A stretch of DNA of 64,000 nt from Leifsonia soli (GTDB lineage: Bacteria > Actinomycetota > Actinomycetes > Actinomycetales > Microbacteriaceae): contig NZ_JACCBJ010000001.1 of the NCBI RefSeq assembly GCF_013408745.1, positions 992,001 to 1,056,000 on the forward strand. The letters run 5' to 3'. Position numbers and translations under genes: made by a program. The notes below the pieces were generated by a model. It did no database searches and was not told where the DNA came from. It saw nothing but the letters and a program-made list of their open reading frames with translations. Positions 9,003 to 17,644 of the stretch are shown here, piece by piece (position 1 is the stretch's first letter; each line of letters starts with the position of its first letter).

Positions 9003-9731
9003 ATGGCCTCCCTGTACCTGCGCGAGGATCTCGACGATGTCGAGGTCGGCGCCCGGCTGTCGCTCAGCGGTGCCGAGGCGAAGCACGCGGCGACGGTCAA
9101 CCGCACGCGCCCGGGCGAGTCGGTGCTGATCGGCAACGGGCGGGGGCTCGTGGCCTCGGGCGAAGTGCTGGTGTCGACGAACACCGAGCTGACCATCGAC
9201 GTCGAGTCGGTGTCACGGGTCGAGCGCGCGACGCCGGGGATCACGCTGGTGCAGGCGCTCGCCAAGGGCGACAGGGACGAGCTCGCGATCCAGGCCGCGA
9301 CGGAGCTCGGTGTGGATGCGGTGGTGCCGTGGGCCGCATCCCGCTCGGTCTCGCGCTGGGAGGGCCCCAAGGTCGCGAAGGGCCGCGAGCGCTGGGCCGC
9401 GATCGTGCGGGAGGCGTCGAAGCAGTCCATCCGCGCCTGGACGCCCGAGGTGGGCGAGCTCGCCACCACGAAGCAGGTGGCCGCGCTGGCCGCGGGCGCA
9501 CGCGTGCTCGTCCTGGAGCCGGACGCCGAAGCTCCCTTGACGGGGGTCGAACCCGACGGGCGCGACCTCGTCCTCGTCGTCGGTCCCGAGGGCGGGATCG
9601 CGCCGCAGGAGCTGGCCGCGTTCCGCGACGCGGGCGCCGAGCTCGTCCGCCTCGGCTCCACGGTGCTCCGCACCTCCACCGCGGGCCCCGCCGCCCTCGC
9701 GGTGCTCAACGCATCCCTCCGCCGCTGGTGA
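9003..9731 (+). CDS. rsmE: 16S rRNA (uracil-1498-N3)-methyltransferase RsmE
   Basis: A 242-residue SPOUT-family methyltransferase. The N-terminal PUA-like domain includes GAEAKHAATVNRTRPG. The knotted SAM site is formed by LVVGPEGGI (about residues 188-196) and the C-terminal LRLGSTVLRTSTAGPAAL-type segment. RsmE methylates U1498 of 16S rRNA in the 30S head. It is tightly packed after dnaJ, as in most actinobacteria, so it probably belongs to the heat-shock operon transcript. A large palindrome follows immediately after its stop. Confidence 0.95.
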   Translation: MASLYLREDLDDVEVGARLSLSGAEAKHAATVNRTRPGESVLIGNGRGLVASGEVLVSTNTELTIDVESVSRVERATPGITLVQALAKGDRDELAIQAATELGVDAVVPWAASRSVSRWEGPKVAKGRERWAAIVREASKQSIRAWTPEVGELATTKQVAALAAGARVLVLEPDAEAPLTGVEPDGRDLVLVVGPEGGIAPQELAAFRDAGAELVRLGSTVLRTSTAGPAALAVLNASLRRW

Positions 9732-9733
9732 CC

Positions 9734-9807
9734 CCCACCGTCGAGTCCGCAAACTTTGCACGCTCAGACCGCTCTTCGCGTGCAAAGATCGCGGACTCGA
9801 CGGTGGG
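9734..9807. repeat. Large intergenic palindrome between rsmE and the HIT gene
   Basis: A 30-base left arm (9734-9763) is complementary to the right arm (9778-9807): 17 outer pairs, a 3x3 internal loop, then 10 more pairs, around a 14-base loop. It starts 3 bases after the rsmE stop. There is no U-tract. It could terminate the dnaJ-rsmE transcript, but its length and low-GC inner part are unusual for a simple terminator. Confidence 0.85.
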
Positions 9808-9861
9808 CGGAGAGTCGACGGGGGGGTGGAGAGAGCTCGGTGGGGCGTCGGAGGGGGCGAA

Positions 9862-9867
9862 TAGGAT
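9862..9867 (+). promoter_or_regulatory. -10 hexamer TAGGAT, near-leaderless start
   Basis: TAGGAT lies 6 bases upstream of the ATG at 9874, so transcription would start at or beside the start codon of the HIT gene. This implies a separate promoter after the palindrome. Confidence 0.5.
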
Positions 9868-9873
9868 AGGGGT

Positions 9874-10242
9874 ATGGCAGAGACGGAGCGTTCGATCTTC
9901 TCCCGCATCATCGCGGGCGAGATCCCGGCCGACGTGGTGTACGACTCGGAGCGCCTGATCGCGTTCCGCGACATCGCGCCGAAAGCCCCCGTGCACCTCC
10001 TCGTCGTGCCCAAAACGGAGCAGTACCGCGATGTCGTCGAGCTCGCGGCCGGCGACCCCGAGCTGCTGGCCGAACTGGTCGCGACGGCGAAGCGCCTCGC
10101 CGACGAGCACGGAGACGGCGACTTCCGCCTGATCTTCAACACGGGCGAGCGCGCGGGTCAGACCGTGTTCCACGTCCACGCACACGTACTGAGCGCCCCG
10201 GCCGGCAGCCCGGGCCTCGAGGAAGGAAGCCTTGCCCTCTAG
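9874..10242 (+). CDS. HIT family protein (HinT-type nucleotide hydrolase)
   Basis: A 122-residue histidine-triad protein. The catalytic triad is FHVHAHVL near residues 104-111, with the preceding NTGERAGQTV and the N-terminal FSRIIAGEIPADVVY, all typical of HinT purine nucleoside phosphoramidases. These enzymes hydrolyse AMP-lysine or related adenylate adducts. The next gene (phoH) starts inside its last codons, an 11-base overlap that implies translational coupling. The promoter is probably the -10 hexamer just upstream. Confidence 0.93.
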   Translation: MAETERSIFSRIIAGEIPADVVYDSERLIAFRDIAPKAPVHLLVVPKTEQYRDVVELAAGDPELLAELVATAKRLADEHGDGDFRLIFNTGERAGQTVFHVHAHVLSAPAGSPGLEEGSLAL

Positions 10243-11323
10243 CGAATCCACCGCCTCCGGAGCGAATCCGGGCGACGGCGCCGAGGTGCGCCTGAGCGTC
10301 GACGGCGTGCAGATGGTCCGCCTTCTCGGACCGCAGGATCGCCTGCTCACCACGCTGGAACGGCAGTACCCGCTCGTCAGCGTCCACGTGCGCGGCAACG
10401 AGATCGCCCTGAGCGGCGACGCCGGGCAGGTGGCCGAGGCGCGCCGCCTCGTGGAGGAGTTGCTCCAGATGGTGCGCAACGGCCAGGACCTCTCCCCGGC
10501 CGAGGTGACGAGCTCGGCGCGCATGATCGGAACCGATCTCAACCTCAGCCCGTCCGACGTGCTCGGCCAGGCCATCCTGACCGCCCGCGGCAAGAGCATC
10601 CGGCCGAAGACGCTGGGTCAGAGCCAGTACGTCGACGCGATCGACCGCAACACGATCGTCTTCGGCATCGGCCCCGCCGGCACCGGGAAGACGTACCTGG
10701 CCATGGCGAAGGCCGTTCAGGCGCTGCAGCGCAAGGAGGTCAACCGGATCATCCTGACGCGCCCGGCCGTGGAGGCGGGGGAGCGCCTCGGCTACCTGCC
10801 GGGCACGCTCACCGACAAGATCGACCCGTACCTGCGCCCGCTCTACGACGCGCTCAACGAGATGATGGACCCGGAGCTCGTCCCGAAGCTGCTCGCGGCG
10901 GGGACGATCGAGGTCGCACCGCTCGCGTACATGCGCGGCCGCACCCTCAACGACTCGTTCATCGTTCTCGACGAGGCGCAGAACACGACGCCGGAGCAGA
11001 TGAAGATGTTCCTGACCCGTCTGGGCTTCAACTCCAAGATGGTGGTCACAGGCGACATCACCCAGATCGACCTGCCGAACTCGGCGAGCGGCCTGCGCCT
11101 GGTGACGCGTGTGCTCAACGACATCGACGACATCCACTTCGCCCGCCTGACGAGCGAGGACGTCGTCCGGCACAGCCTGGTCGGGCGGATCGTCGACGCG
11201 TACACCGAGTACGACGCGCGCCAGCAGGCGCGGCACTACGAGCGCGAGCAGGCGGCCGAGTTCGCCAACCGCGCCGAACGCCGCTCCGGCGGACCCCGCG
11301 ACCACCTCCCGAAGCGACGATAG
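10232..11323 (+). CDS. phoH: PhoH-like ATPase
   Basis: A 363-residue P-loop ATPase of the PhoH/YbeZ type. An N-terminal KH-like segment ([14 protein letters not shown]) precedes Walker [12 protein letters not shown] (about residues 149-159) and Walker [11 protein letters not shown] (about 245). The usual partner YbeY follows directly, and the pair is linked with rRNA maturation and RNA decay. The TTG start at 10232 is supported by GGAAGGAA about 6 bases upstream and overlaps the HIT gene by 11 bases. It is part of the HIT-phoH-ybeY-CNNM-era operon. Confidence 0.95.
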   Translation: MPSSESTASGANPGDGAEVRLSVDGVQMVRLLGPQDRLLTTLERQYPLVSVHVRGNEIALSGDAGQVAEARRLVEELLQMVRNGQDLSPAEVTSSARMIGTDLNLSPSDVLGQAILTARGKSIRPKTLGQSQYVDAIDRNTIVFGIGPAGTGKTYLAMAKAVQALQRKEVNRIILTRPAVEAGERLGYLPGTLTDKIDPYLRPLYDALNEMMDPELVPKLLAAGTIEVAPLAYMRGRTLNDSFIVLDEAQNTTPEQMKMFLTRLGFNSKMVVTGDITQIDLPNSASGLRLVTRVLNDIDDIHFARLTSEDVVRHSLVGRIVDAYTEYDARQQARHYEREQAAEFANRAERRSGGPRDHLPKRR

Positions 11324-11330
11324 GCCCGCA

Positions 11331-11792
11331 GTGAGCATCGAGATCAACAACGAGTCGACCATCGAGGTGGACGAGGCCGCCCTGCAGCGCCTCGCCGGCT
11401 ACGCGTTCGACATCCTCCACGTCCACCCCGACGCGGAGCTCGCGATCGTGCTGGTCGACGAGGCCGCCATGGAGCAGCTGCACGTGCAGTGGATGGACGA
11501 GCCGGGCCCCACCGACGTGCTCAGCTTCCCGATGGACGAGCTGCGACCGGGAACCGAGGAGGAGCCGTCGCCGGCCGGCCTCCTCGGCGACGTCGTGCTG
11601 TGCCCCCAGGTCGCCCAGGTGCAGGCGGAGACCGCCGGGCACTCGCTGATGGACGAGCTGCTGCTGCTGACGACGCACGGCATCCTGCACCTGCTCGGCT
11701 TCGACCACGCGGAGCCGGCCGAGGAGCGCGAGATGTTCGCCATCCAGCGCGACATCCTCGTCGGCTTCGCGCGCTACGACCGACAGCGGTAG
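11331..11792 (+). CDS. ybeY: Endoribonuclease YbeY (rRNA maturation factor)
   Basis: A 153-residue UPF0054 metalloprotein. The zinc site is [11 protein letters not shown] near residues 116-126, matching the family H3-x5-H signature; the upstream DVLSFPMDE and LGDVVLCP segments are also conserved. YbeY acts in 16S rRNA 3' processing and ribosome quality control, and works with Era and PhoH, both encoded alongside. The GTG at 11331 follows phoH by 7 bases. The next gene starts 8 bases after its stop. Confidence 0.96.
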   Translation: MSIEINNESTIEVDEAALQRLAGYAFDILHVHPDAELAIVLVDEAAMEQLHVQWMDEPGPTDVLSFPMDELRPGTEEEPSPAGLLGDVVLCPQVAQVQAETAGHSLMDELLLLTTHGILHLLGFDHAEPAEEREMFAIQRDILVGFARYDRQR

Positions 11793-11800
11793 GGGGCGGG

Positions 11801-13222
11801 ATGCTGCAGGCGCTGTTCTTCATCGTCGCGTTCCTGCTGGTGGCCTTCGGCGGCCTGATGGCCGCGGTCGACTCGGCTCTCGCGGTGCAGTCGCGCGCCG
11901 ACATCGCCGACCTGGCCGAGACGTCGCGGGCGAAGAAGTCGCTGCGGGCGATCGCGGAGGACCCCGGCGCATACTTCAACGCGATCAGCTTCACGCGCAT
12001 CATCGCCGAGACGACCGCTGCGGTGCTGGTCACCCTCGCCTTCGAGCAGATCTTCGAGCAGTGGTGGATCTCCCTGATCCTCGCAGCCCTGATCATGACG
12101 GCGGTGTCGTTCGTGCTCGTCGGCGTCAGCCCGCGCAGCGTCGGGCGGGCGAACTCCACGCTGCTGCTGCGCCTGACCGCGCCGATCGTCCGCTTTGTGC
12201 GCGTCGTGCTCGGCCCCATCCCGGGCGGGCTGGTGGCGCTCGGCAACCGCGTCACGCCGTCCCGCGCGCGCTCCGCGCCGGTGACGAGCGAGGAGCAGCT
12301 GCTCTCGATCGTCGACGAGGCGACCGAGTTCGACGTGCTCGAAGAGGATGACCGCGAGCTCATCCACTCGATCTTCGAGTTCAACGCGACGGTGGTGCGC
12401 GAGGTGATGATCCCGCGCACGGACATGGTCACGGTCGACTCGACCGCCGGACTCGGCACCGCGATGGGGCTGTTCTTCAGCACCGGCGTGTCCCGGATGC
12501 CGGTGATCGACGGCGGCGACCCGGACGAGGTGGTCGGCATCCTCTACCTGCGGGACGCCGCCAAGCTGAGCTTCGAGCGCCCCCTCGGCGCCGACGAGCT
12601 CACCGTGCGCGACCTGGCGCGCCCGGCGCTGTTCGTGCCGGAGTCGCAGAAGGCCGATGCCCTGCTCGCCCAGATGCAGCGCGAGTCGAACCACCTGGCG
12701 ATGGTCGTGGACGAGTACGGCGGCATCGCCGGACTGGTCACCCTCGAAGACCTCATCGAGGAGCTGGTCGGCGACATCTCCGACGAGTACGACCACGAGG
12801 TCGCGCTGATCCAGGCGATCGGCGAGGGGCGCTACCGCATCGCGACGCGCCTGCCCATCGACGACCTCGCCGAGCTGTTCGACACCGAGATCGAGGAGGA
12901 GGACGTCGACAGCGTCGGCGGCCTCGTCACCAAGGCGCTCGGGCGGCTGCCCGAGGTCGGCTCGGCGGTCACGGTCCACGGGCTGCGCTTCACCGTCGAC
13001 CGCATCGAGGGCAGGCATAAGCACGTCGCCACCGTGATCGTCGAGCGGGATGCCGCGCTTCTTCCCGCGGCGAACGACGAGACCGCGGGCTCCCGCGACG
13101 ACGACCGCCGCGGTGGGCGCCACGACCGGCACGGCGACACGCGGCACGCCGAGAACCGCCACGGCGACGCCGGCGATTCCCGCCGCAGCGACACACGACA
13201 CACCCAGGAGAGCAGATCGTGA
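11801..13222 (+). CDS. CNNM/CorC-type hemolysin-family membrane protein with CBS domains
   Basis: A 473-residue protein: N-terminal DUF21/CNNM membrane domain with about four hydrophobic segments (residues 1-145), then tandem CBS domains (about 190-320, containing MIPRTDMVTV and MVVDEYGGIAGLVTLEDLIEE) and a CorC-HlyC domain (about 330-415). The family is tied to magnesium/cobalt homeostasis. The C-terminal 40 residues are an unusual low-complexity tail rich in Asp, Arg and His that could bind metal. The ATG at 11801 is chosen because hydrophobic homology begins there; the longer upstream frame overlaps ybeY and is Arg/Gly rich. The stop overlaps the era start by 4 bases. Confidence 0.92.
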   Translation: MLQALFFIVAFLLVAFGGLMAAVDSALAVQSRADIADLAETSRAKKSLRAIAEDPGAYFNAISFTRIIAETTAAVLVTLAFEQIFEQWWISLILAALIMTAVSFVLVGVSPRSVGRANSTLLLRLTAPIVRFVRVVLGPIPGGLVALGNRVTPSRARSAPVTSEEQLLSIVDEATEFDVLEEDDRELIHSIFEFNATVVREVMIPRTDMVTVDSTAGLGTAMGLFFSTGVSRMPVIDGGDPDEVVGILYLRDAAKLSFERPLGADELTVRDLARPALFVPESQKADALLAQMQRESNHLAMVVDEYGGIAGLVTLEDLIEELVGDISDEYDHEVALIQAIGEGRYRIATRLPIDDLAELFDTEIEEEDVDSVGGLVTKALGRLPEVGSAVTVHGLRFTVDRIEGRHKHVATVIVERDAALLPAANDETAGSRDDDRRGGRHDRHGDTRHAENRHGDAGDSRRSDTRHTQESRS

Positions 13223-14112
13223 CCGAGTACCACGCCGGATTCGTCTCGTTCGTCGGCCGCCCCAACGTGGGCAAGTCGACGCTGACCAACGCGCTCGTCG
13301 GCGAGAAGGTCGCCATCACGAGCTCGAAGCCGCAGACCACGCGACGCGCGATCCGCGGCATCGTCCACCAGAAGGACGGCCAGCTCATCCTGGTCGACAC
13401 CCCGGGCATCCACCGGCCGCGGACGCTCCTGGGCGAGCGGCTGAACACGCTCGTGCAGTCGACCCTGGGCGACGTCGACGTGATCGGCTTCTGCGTCCCC
13501 GCCGACGAGAAGATCGGCCCGGGCGACCGGTTCATCAACGAGCAGCTGGATGCGTTCCCGCGCGCCAAGAAGGTCGCGATCGTGACCAAGGTGGATGCGG
13601 CGGGCAAGGCCCAGGTCGCCGAGCAGCTGCTCGCGGTGTCGGCGCTGCGCGAGTGGGAGGCGATCGTCCCCGTCTCCGCCGTCAGCCACATCCAGCTGGA
13701 GACGCTGACCTCCGAGCTGATGAAGCTGCTGCCGGAGTCGCCGTCGCCGCTGTATCCGGACGAGGCCATCACGGACGAGGGTCTCGAGGACCGCATCTCC
13801 GAGTACATCCGCGAGGCCGTGCTGGAGGGCGTCGAGGACGAGCTGCCGCACTCGCTCGCTGTCACCATCGACGACATCGTGGAGCGCGACGACAAAGACC
13901 TGGTCGAGGTCTACGCCAACCTCTTCGTGGAGCGCGACAGCCAGAAGGCGATCGTCATCGGCAAGGGCGGCAGCCGCATCCGCGACGTCGGCGCCGCCGC
14001 GCGGGTGCCCATCGAGAAGCTGCTCGGACGCCACGTGTTCCTGTCGATCCGGGTGAAGGTCGCGAAGGACTGGCAGCGCGACCCGAAGCAGCTGGGGCGG
14101 CTCGGGTTCTAG
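13219..14112 (+). CDS. era: GTPase Era
   Basis: A 297-residue Ras-like GTPase with a C-terminal KH domain. G1 is GRPNVGKST (about residues 12-20), G3 DTPGIH (about 60), G4 TKVD (about 125). The KH segment is IVIGKGGSRIRDVG (about 245-258). Era binds the 3' end of 16S rRNA and acts in 30S assembly. GTG 13219 overlaps the CNNM gene stop (GTGA). It is the last gene of the phoH-ybeY-CNNM-era operon; recO, which usually follows closely in related genomes, is here separated by a variable block and leuA. Confidence 0.97.
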   Translation: MTEYHAGFVSFVGRPNVGKSTLTNALVGEKVAITSSKPQTTRRAIRGIVHQKDGQLILVDTPGIHRPRTLLGERLNTLVQSTLGDVDVIGFCVPADEKIGPGDRFINEQLDAFPRAKKVAIVTKVDAAGKAQVAEQLLAVSALREWEAIVPVSAVSHIQLETLTSELMKLLPESPSPLYPDEAITDEGLEDRISEYIREAVLEGVEDELPHSLAVTIDDIVERDDKDLVEVYANLFVERDSQKAIVIGKGGSRIRDVGAAARVPIEKLLGRHVFLSIRVKVAKDWQRDPKQLGRLGF

Positions 14113-14113
14113 A

Positions 14114-14133
14114 GGCGGCTCGCCCGGGCCGCC
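14114..14133. terminator. Short GC hairpin after era
   Basis: GGCGGC (14114-14119) pairs with GCCGCC (14128-14133), starting 2 bases after the era stop. The stem is short and has no U-tract, so it is only a possible terminator. Confidence 0.3.
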
Positions 14134-14189
14134 GTACATCCCGAGGATGATTCCGGTGCAGGGATGCGCGACCGCGCGGGCGCTGACCG

Positions 14190-14195
14190 TACGGT
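14190..14195 (+). promoter_or_regulatory. -10 hexamer TACGGT, leaderless start
   Basis: TACGGT lies 6 bases before the ATG at 14202; no Shine-Dalgarno is present in between. It marks a separate transcription unit for the two-component/ABC block. Confidence 0.45.
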
Positions 14196-14201
14196 AGAAG
14201 C

Positions 14202-16070
14202 ATGCCCGACCGCCGCCGACTGCTGAGCGCGCTCGCCCCGCACCGCTGGGTGCTGGAGCCCGCGCTGGCCGTCGTGCTGTTCGCGGCGTGGCTGCTGACC
14301 GGCCTGCCGTACGACCTCTCGGCGGGGCTCGCCCTCGTGTTCTACTGCGGCGCCGTTGCGCTGTCGCGCATCCTGCCCGGTGTCGCACTCGGGCTGCTGT
14401 GGGTCGCCGTGCTGCTGGAGCTGACCGAGCAGGAATCGCTGGACGGCGCCTTCCGCGTGATCTCGGCGGTCGCCGTGGTGGCCGCGCTGGTCGGTGCCGC
14501 CGCGCACGGCGGGCGCGTGCTCCGCTGGCTGGACTTCTCGTCCGCCATCCTGCTCGCCCCGGCGGTCGCGTACCTGTTCACGGTCCGCGGCGACCTGAAG
14601 TTCCCGCGGTTCGGCCCGGTCATCGGCGGCTACTACACCAGCCAGGGCGTCGGCTTCCTGCTGATGAGCCTGCTGCTCGCGGTCATCTTCGTCGCCGCGT
14701 GGCTGCTCGGCTTCCTGGTCGCGCGGCAGCGCGCGGCGAACGTGGTCGTCTCGGGCTCGCGCGGGCCGTCCGTCCTGGTCTGGCTGGCCTCCAACGGCGG
14801 CATCGAGTCCGCCGAGGACGATCCGACGCGGCCGGAGCTCGTCCGGCGCCTCACGCGCGCTCAGCTGACCACCGACGTCGCCGGCGCCATCGTCTTCGCC
14901 GTGTTCGCCCTGGTCGTCGCCGGCGGGGACCGTGCGGCCTTCCTGGTGACGATCGCGTTCGCCGTGGCGGTGGCGCTCCGCCGGATGTCGCCGGCCGTCG
15001 CGCTCTCCATCGCCTGGCTGGCCGCTGTCCTGCAGATGACCACCGGCCACAGCATCCTGGTCAGCAACCTCGGCGTTCTGATCGTGCTGTACGCCACCGC
15101 CGCGTACGGCGACCGGATCGTGCGCGCGGCCGGCCTGATCTCGGCCGGGATCGGAGCGCTGGTCGCCGCCCTGTACCTGACGGTGACGGCCGCCGTCGCG
15201 CAGGGGTACTACGACCTGCTCTCCAGCGCGATCGCCAGCGTCGCGCTGCAGTTCGCGTTCCTGTTCGTGGTCAGCATCACCGTGCTCGGGCTGTCCTGGG
15301 TGCTCGGTCTGCTGATGCGCACGTGGCGCAACGCCCGCGTCGCGCGCCGCGCCAGGGCCGAGGCCGAGCTCGACCGCAACCGCGCGGTCGAGGACGTGGT
15401 GGTCGAGCAGGAGCGTACGCGCATCGCCCGCGACATGCACGACGTCGTCGCCCACTCGCTCGCGGTCGTCATCGCGCAGGCGGACGGAGCGCGCTACGCC
15501 CGCCGCACCGACCCGGAGGCGGTGGACGAGGCGCTGGCGACCATCGCATCCACCGCCCGGTCCGCCCTCGGGGACGTGCGGGTGCTGCTCGCGGAGCTGC
15601 GCCAGTCGCATCCCGCCGACGCCGCGCGCGAACCGGGCGCGCACGACGGACCGCAGCCCTCGTTGGCCGACCTCGATCAGACGATCGAGCACATCCGCTC
15701 GGCGGGGCTCGACGTCGAACTGGAACGGCGGGGGAGCGTCGCGACCCTCGGCTCGGCGCAGCAGCTCGCCGCGTTCCGCATCGTGCAGGAGGCGCTGACG
15801 AACGCCCTCCGCCACGGCGACACCAGCCGGCCGGCGAGTGTGCTGCTCGCCGAGTCGTCCGCCGACCGCAACCCCGGAATCGTCATCACCGTGAGGAACA
15901 CCATGAGAGACACTGCCCTCGAACCGACCGCGACGGGCTCGCTGCCCCGGATCGGGCACGGACTGCCCGGGATGCGCGAGCGCGCCTCCCTCGCCGGAGG
16001 ATCGCTCACCGTGGGGCCGATCGACGGGGAGTTCGTCGTCACCGCCTTCCTCCCGGGGGCGGCCGCGTGA
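14202..16070 (+). CDS. Two-component sensor histidine kinase (HisKA_3, NarL-partner type)
   Basis: A 622-residue kinase. About residues 20-380 are two blocks of hydrophobic helices separated by a soluble stretch (SNGGIESAEDD), with no large extracellular sensor. The HisKA_3 dimerisation helix follows, with the phospho-accepting His413 in RIARDMHDVVAHSLAV. The HATPase domain has an N-box (FRIVQEALTNALRHG) and a G-box (GHGLPGMRERA). The response regulator starts inside its last codon, and an FtsX-type ABC exporter gene pair follows, the classic arrangement for sensing and removing membrane-active compounds. The ligand is unknown. Confidence 0.92.
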   Translation: MPDRRRLLSALAPHRWVLEPALAVVLFAAWLLTGLPYDLSAGLALVFYCGAVALSRILPGVALGLLWVAVLLELTEQESLDGAFRVISAVAVVAALVGAAAHGGRVLRWLDFSSAILLAPAVAYLFTVRGDLKFPRFGPVIGGYYTSQGVGFLLMSLLLAVIFVAAWLLGFLVARQRAANVVVSGSRGPSVLVWLASNGGIESAEDDPTRPELVRRLTRAQLTTDVAGAIVFAVFALVVAGGDRAAFLVTIAFAVAVALRRMSPAVALSIAWLAAVLQMTTGHSILVSNLGVLIVLYATAAYGDRIVRAAGLISAGIGALVAALYLTVTAAVAQGYYDLLSSAIASVALQFAFLFVVSITVLGLSWVLGLLMRTWRNARVARRARAEAELDRNRAVEDVVVEQERTRIARDMHDVVAHSLAVVIAQADGARYARRTDPEAVDEALATIASTARSALGDVRVLLAELRQSHPADAAREPGAHDGPQPSLADLDQTIEHIRSAGLDVELERRGSVATLGSAQQLAAFRIVQEALTNALRHGDTSRPASVLLAESSADRNPGIVITVRNTMRDTALEPTATGSLPRIGHGLPGMRERASLAGGSLTVGPIDGEFVVTAFLPGAAA

Positions 16071-16759
16071 GCGGCGCGATGCTCGAGGCGGCGCCCATCC
16101 GGGTGCTGCTGGTCGACGATCAACCGCTCTTCCGCGCGGGCGTGCGGATGCTGCTCAGCTCGCAGGACGATCTGGAGTTCGCCGGAGAGGCGGGCAACGG
16201 GCAGGACGGGGTGCGCCTGGCCGCGGAGACCCGTCCCGATGTGGTGCTGATGGACATCCGGATGCCGGTGATGGACGGCATCGCCGCGACCAGCGCGATC
16301 ATCGCGGACGCCGAGCGCGCCGGCCGGTCGGCGCCTCGCATCGTGGTGCTGACGACGTTCGACCTCGACGAGGCGGCGGCGCGGGCGATCCGCGGAGGCG
16401 CGAGCGGGTTCGTGCTGAAGGATGCGGAGCCCGAGTTCCTGCTCGCCGCGATCCGGACCGTCCACGCGGGCAGCGCCGTCATCGCCGCGGGGGCGACGCG
16501 GGAGCTGTTCGAGTACTTCTCGTCCGCCCAGCCGGTGCGTCCGGAGCCGCCGGAGTTCGCCTCCCTGACCTCGCGGGAACGCGAGATCTTCGTTCTCGCC
16601 GCGCGCGGCCTGAGCAACGCCGAGATCGCCGGGTCGGAGTTCCTGAGCGAGGCGACGGTCAAGACGCACATCTCGCGCATCCTCGCGAAGCTCGGGCTGC
16701 GCGATCGCGTGCAGATGGTCGTCTACGCCTTCGAGCACGGGCTGACCGCGGCCGAATAG
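16067..16759 (+). CDS. NarL/FixJ-family response regulator
   Basis: A 230-residue regulator. The receiver domain has the acidic pair in VDDQ, the phospho-accepting Asp in VVLMDIRMPVMDG and the Lys in FVLKDAEPE. The LuxR-type HTH has LTSREREIFVLAARGLSNAEIA and TVKTHISRILAKL. GTG 16067 overlaps the kinase stop by 4 bases (GTGA); an ATG at 16079 is an alternative. It is presumed to be activated by the kinase at 14202 and to control the adjacent ABC exporter, whose own promoter lies about 115 bases downstream. Confidence 0.93.
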   Translation: MSGAMLEAAPIRVLLVDDQPLFRAGVRMLLSSQDDLEFAGEAGNGQDGVRLAAETRPDVVLMDIRMPVMDGIAATSAIIADAERAGRSAPRIVVLTTFDLDEAAARAIRGGASGFVLKDAEPEFLLAAIRTVHAGSAVIAAGATRELFEYFSSAQPVRPEPPEFASLTSREREIFVLAARGLSNAEIAGSEFLSEATVKTHISRILAKLGLRDRVQMVVYAFEHGLTAAE

Positions 16760-16875
16760 CCGGCTTCCCGGCCGGGAACGCCGCAGCGCGGGTGCGCGCG
16801 GGTGCCATCCCGCGTCATCCTCAGGGAGGACACAGGATCGCCCCACCGCCCGATCCGGGCGCGGAGACGCGTCCC

Positions 16876-16881
16876 TAGCGT
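16876..16881 (+). promoter_or_regulatory. -10 hexamer TAGCGT before ABC exporter genes
   Basis: TAGCGT lies 7 bases before the ATG at 16889. The 129-base gap after the response regulator is therefore likely to contain the regulated promoter of the exporter pair. Confidence 0.5.
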
Positions 16882-16888
16882 TGAGGGC

Positions 16889-17644
16889 ATGGAGCTGACT
16901 CTCACAGAAACGGTGGCGCGCGTCGAAGCGGCCACGAAGACCTACGGCACGGGCGCTGGCCGGGTGAACGCGCTCGACGGCGTCACCTTAGGGATCCCGG
17001 CAGGCCGGTTCACGGCCGTCATGGGGCCGAGCGGCTCCGGCAAGTCGACCCTCATGCACGTCATGGCCGGGCTCGACTCGGTGTCCGGCGGCCGCGTGTT
17101 CCTCGGTGACACCGAGATCACGCACATGGGGGATGCGGAGCTCACCCTGCTGCGCCGCCGCCGGATCGGCTTCGTCTTCCAGTCCTTCAACCTCGTGCCG
17201 ACCCTCGACGTGCGGGGCAACATCCTGCTGCCGTTCGAGCTCGACGGCCGCCGGCCGACCCGCGAGCAGAGCGAGTGGATCGACCACCTGGTCGACACCC
17301 TCGGCCTCGGCGGGCGTCTGACCCACCGACCGCACGAGCTGTCCGGCGGTCAGCAGCAGCGCGCGGCGATCGTCCGCGCCCTCGCGACGCGGCCCGACCT
17401 CGTCTTCGCGGACGAGCCGACCGGCAACCTCGACTCCCGGACGGGCCGCGAGGTGCTCGGGGTGCTCCAGGAGGCCGCGCGGACGTTCGGGCAGAGCATC
17501 GCCATGGTGACCCACGACCCGGTGGCGGCGAGCTACGCCGACCACATCGTGTTCCTGGCCGACGGCCGGGTCGCGGCCGAACGCGCGCAGTCGCCGGCCG
17601 AGGAGATCTCGTCGTTCATGCTCGGGATGGAGGCGCACGCGTGA
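16889..17644 (+). CDS. ABC transporter ATP-binding protein (MacB/LolD-type)
   Basis: A 251-residue ATPase. Walker A is GPSGSGKST (about residues 49-57), the Q-loop FVFQSFNLVP, the signature LSGGQQQRAAIVRAL and Walker B LVFADEPTGNLDS, the last being typical of the MacB/LolD/FtsE group that pairs with FtsX-like permeases. ATG 16889 is used because homology starts just after it and a -10 hexamer sits 7 bases upstream; the longer open frame starts in the preceding gap. The stop overlaps the permease start (GTGA). The role is inferred to be export or mechanotransmission controlled by the upstream two-component pair. Confidence 0.93.
   Translation: MELTLTETVARVEAATKTYGTGAGRVNALDGVTLGIPAGRFTAVMGPSGSGKSTLMHVMAGLDSVSGGRVFLGDTEITHMGDAELTLLRRRRIGFVFQSFNLVPTLDVRGNILLPFELDGRRPTREQSEWIDHLVDTLGLGGRLTHRPHELSGGQQQRAAIVRALATRPDLVFADEPTGNLDSRTGREVLGVLQEAARTFGQSIAMVTHDPVAASYADHIVFLADGRVAAERAQSPAEEISSFMLGMEAHA

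Noticed and set aside
6777..9086. A 769-codon open frame antisense to hrcA and dnaJ
   Set aside because: Pure shadow of two well-identified genes; its translation has no recognisable motif.
14109..15959. A 616-codon frame antisense to the histidine kinase
   Set aside because: Low-complexity Arg/Gly/Asp composition typical of a complementary-strand shadow in high-GC DNA.
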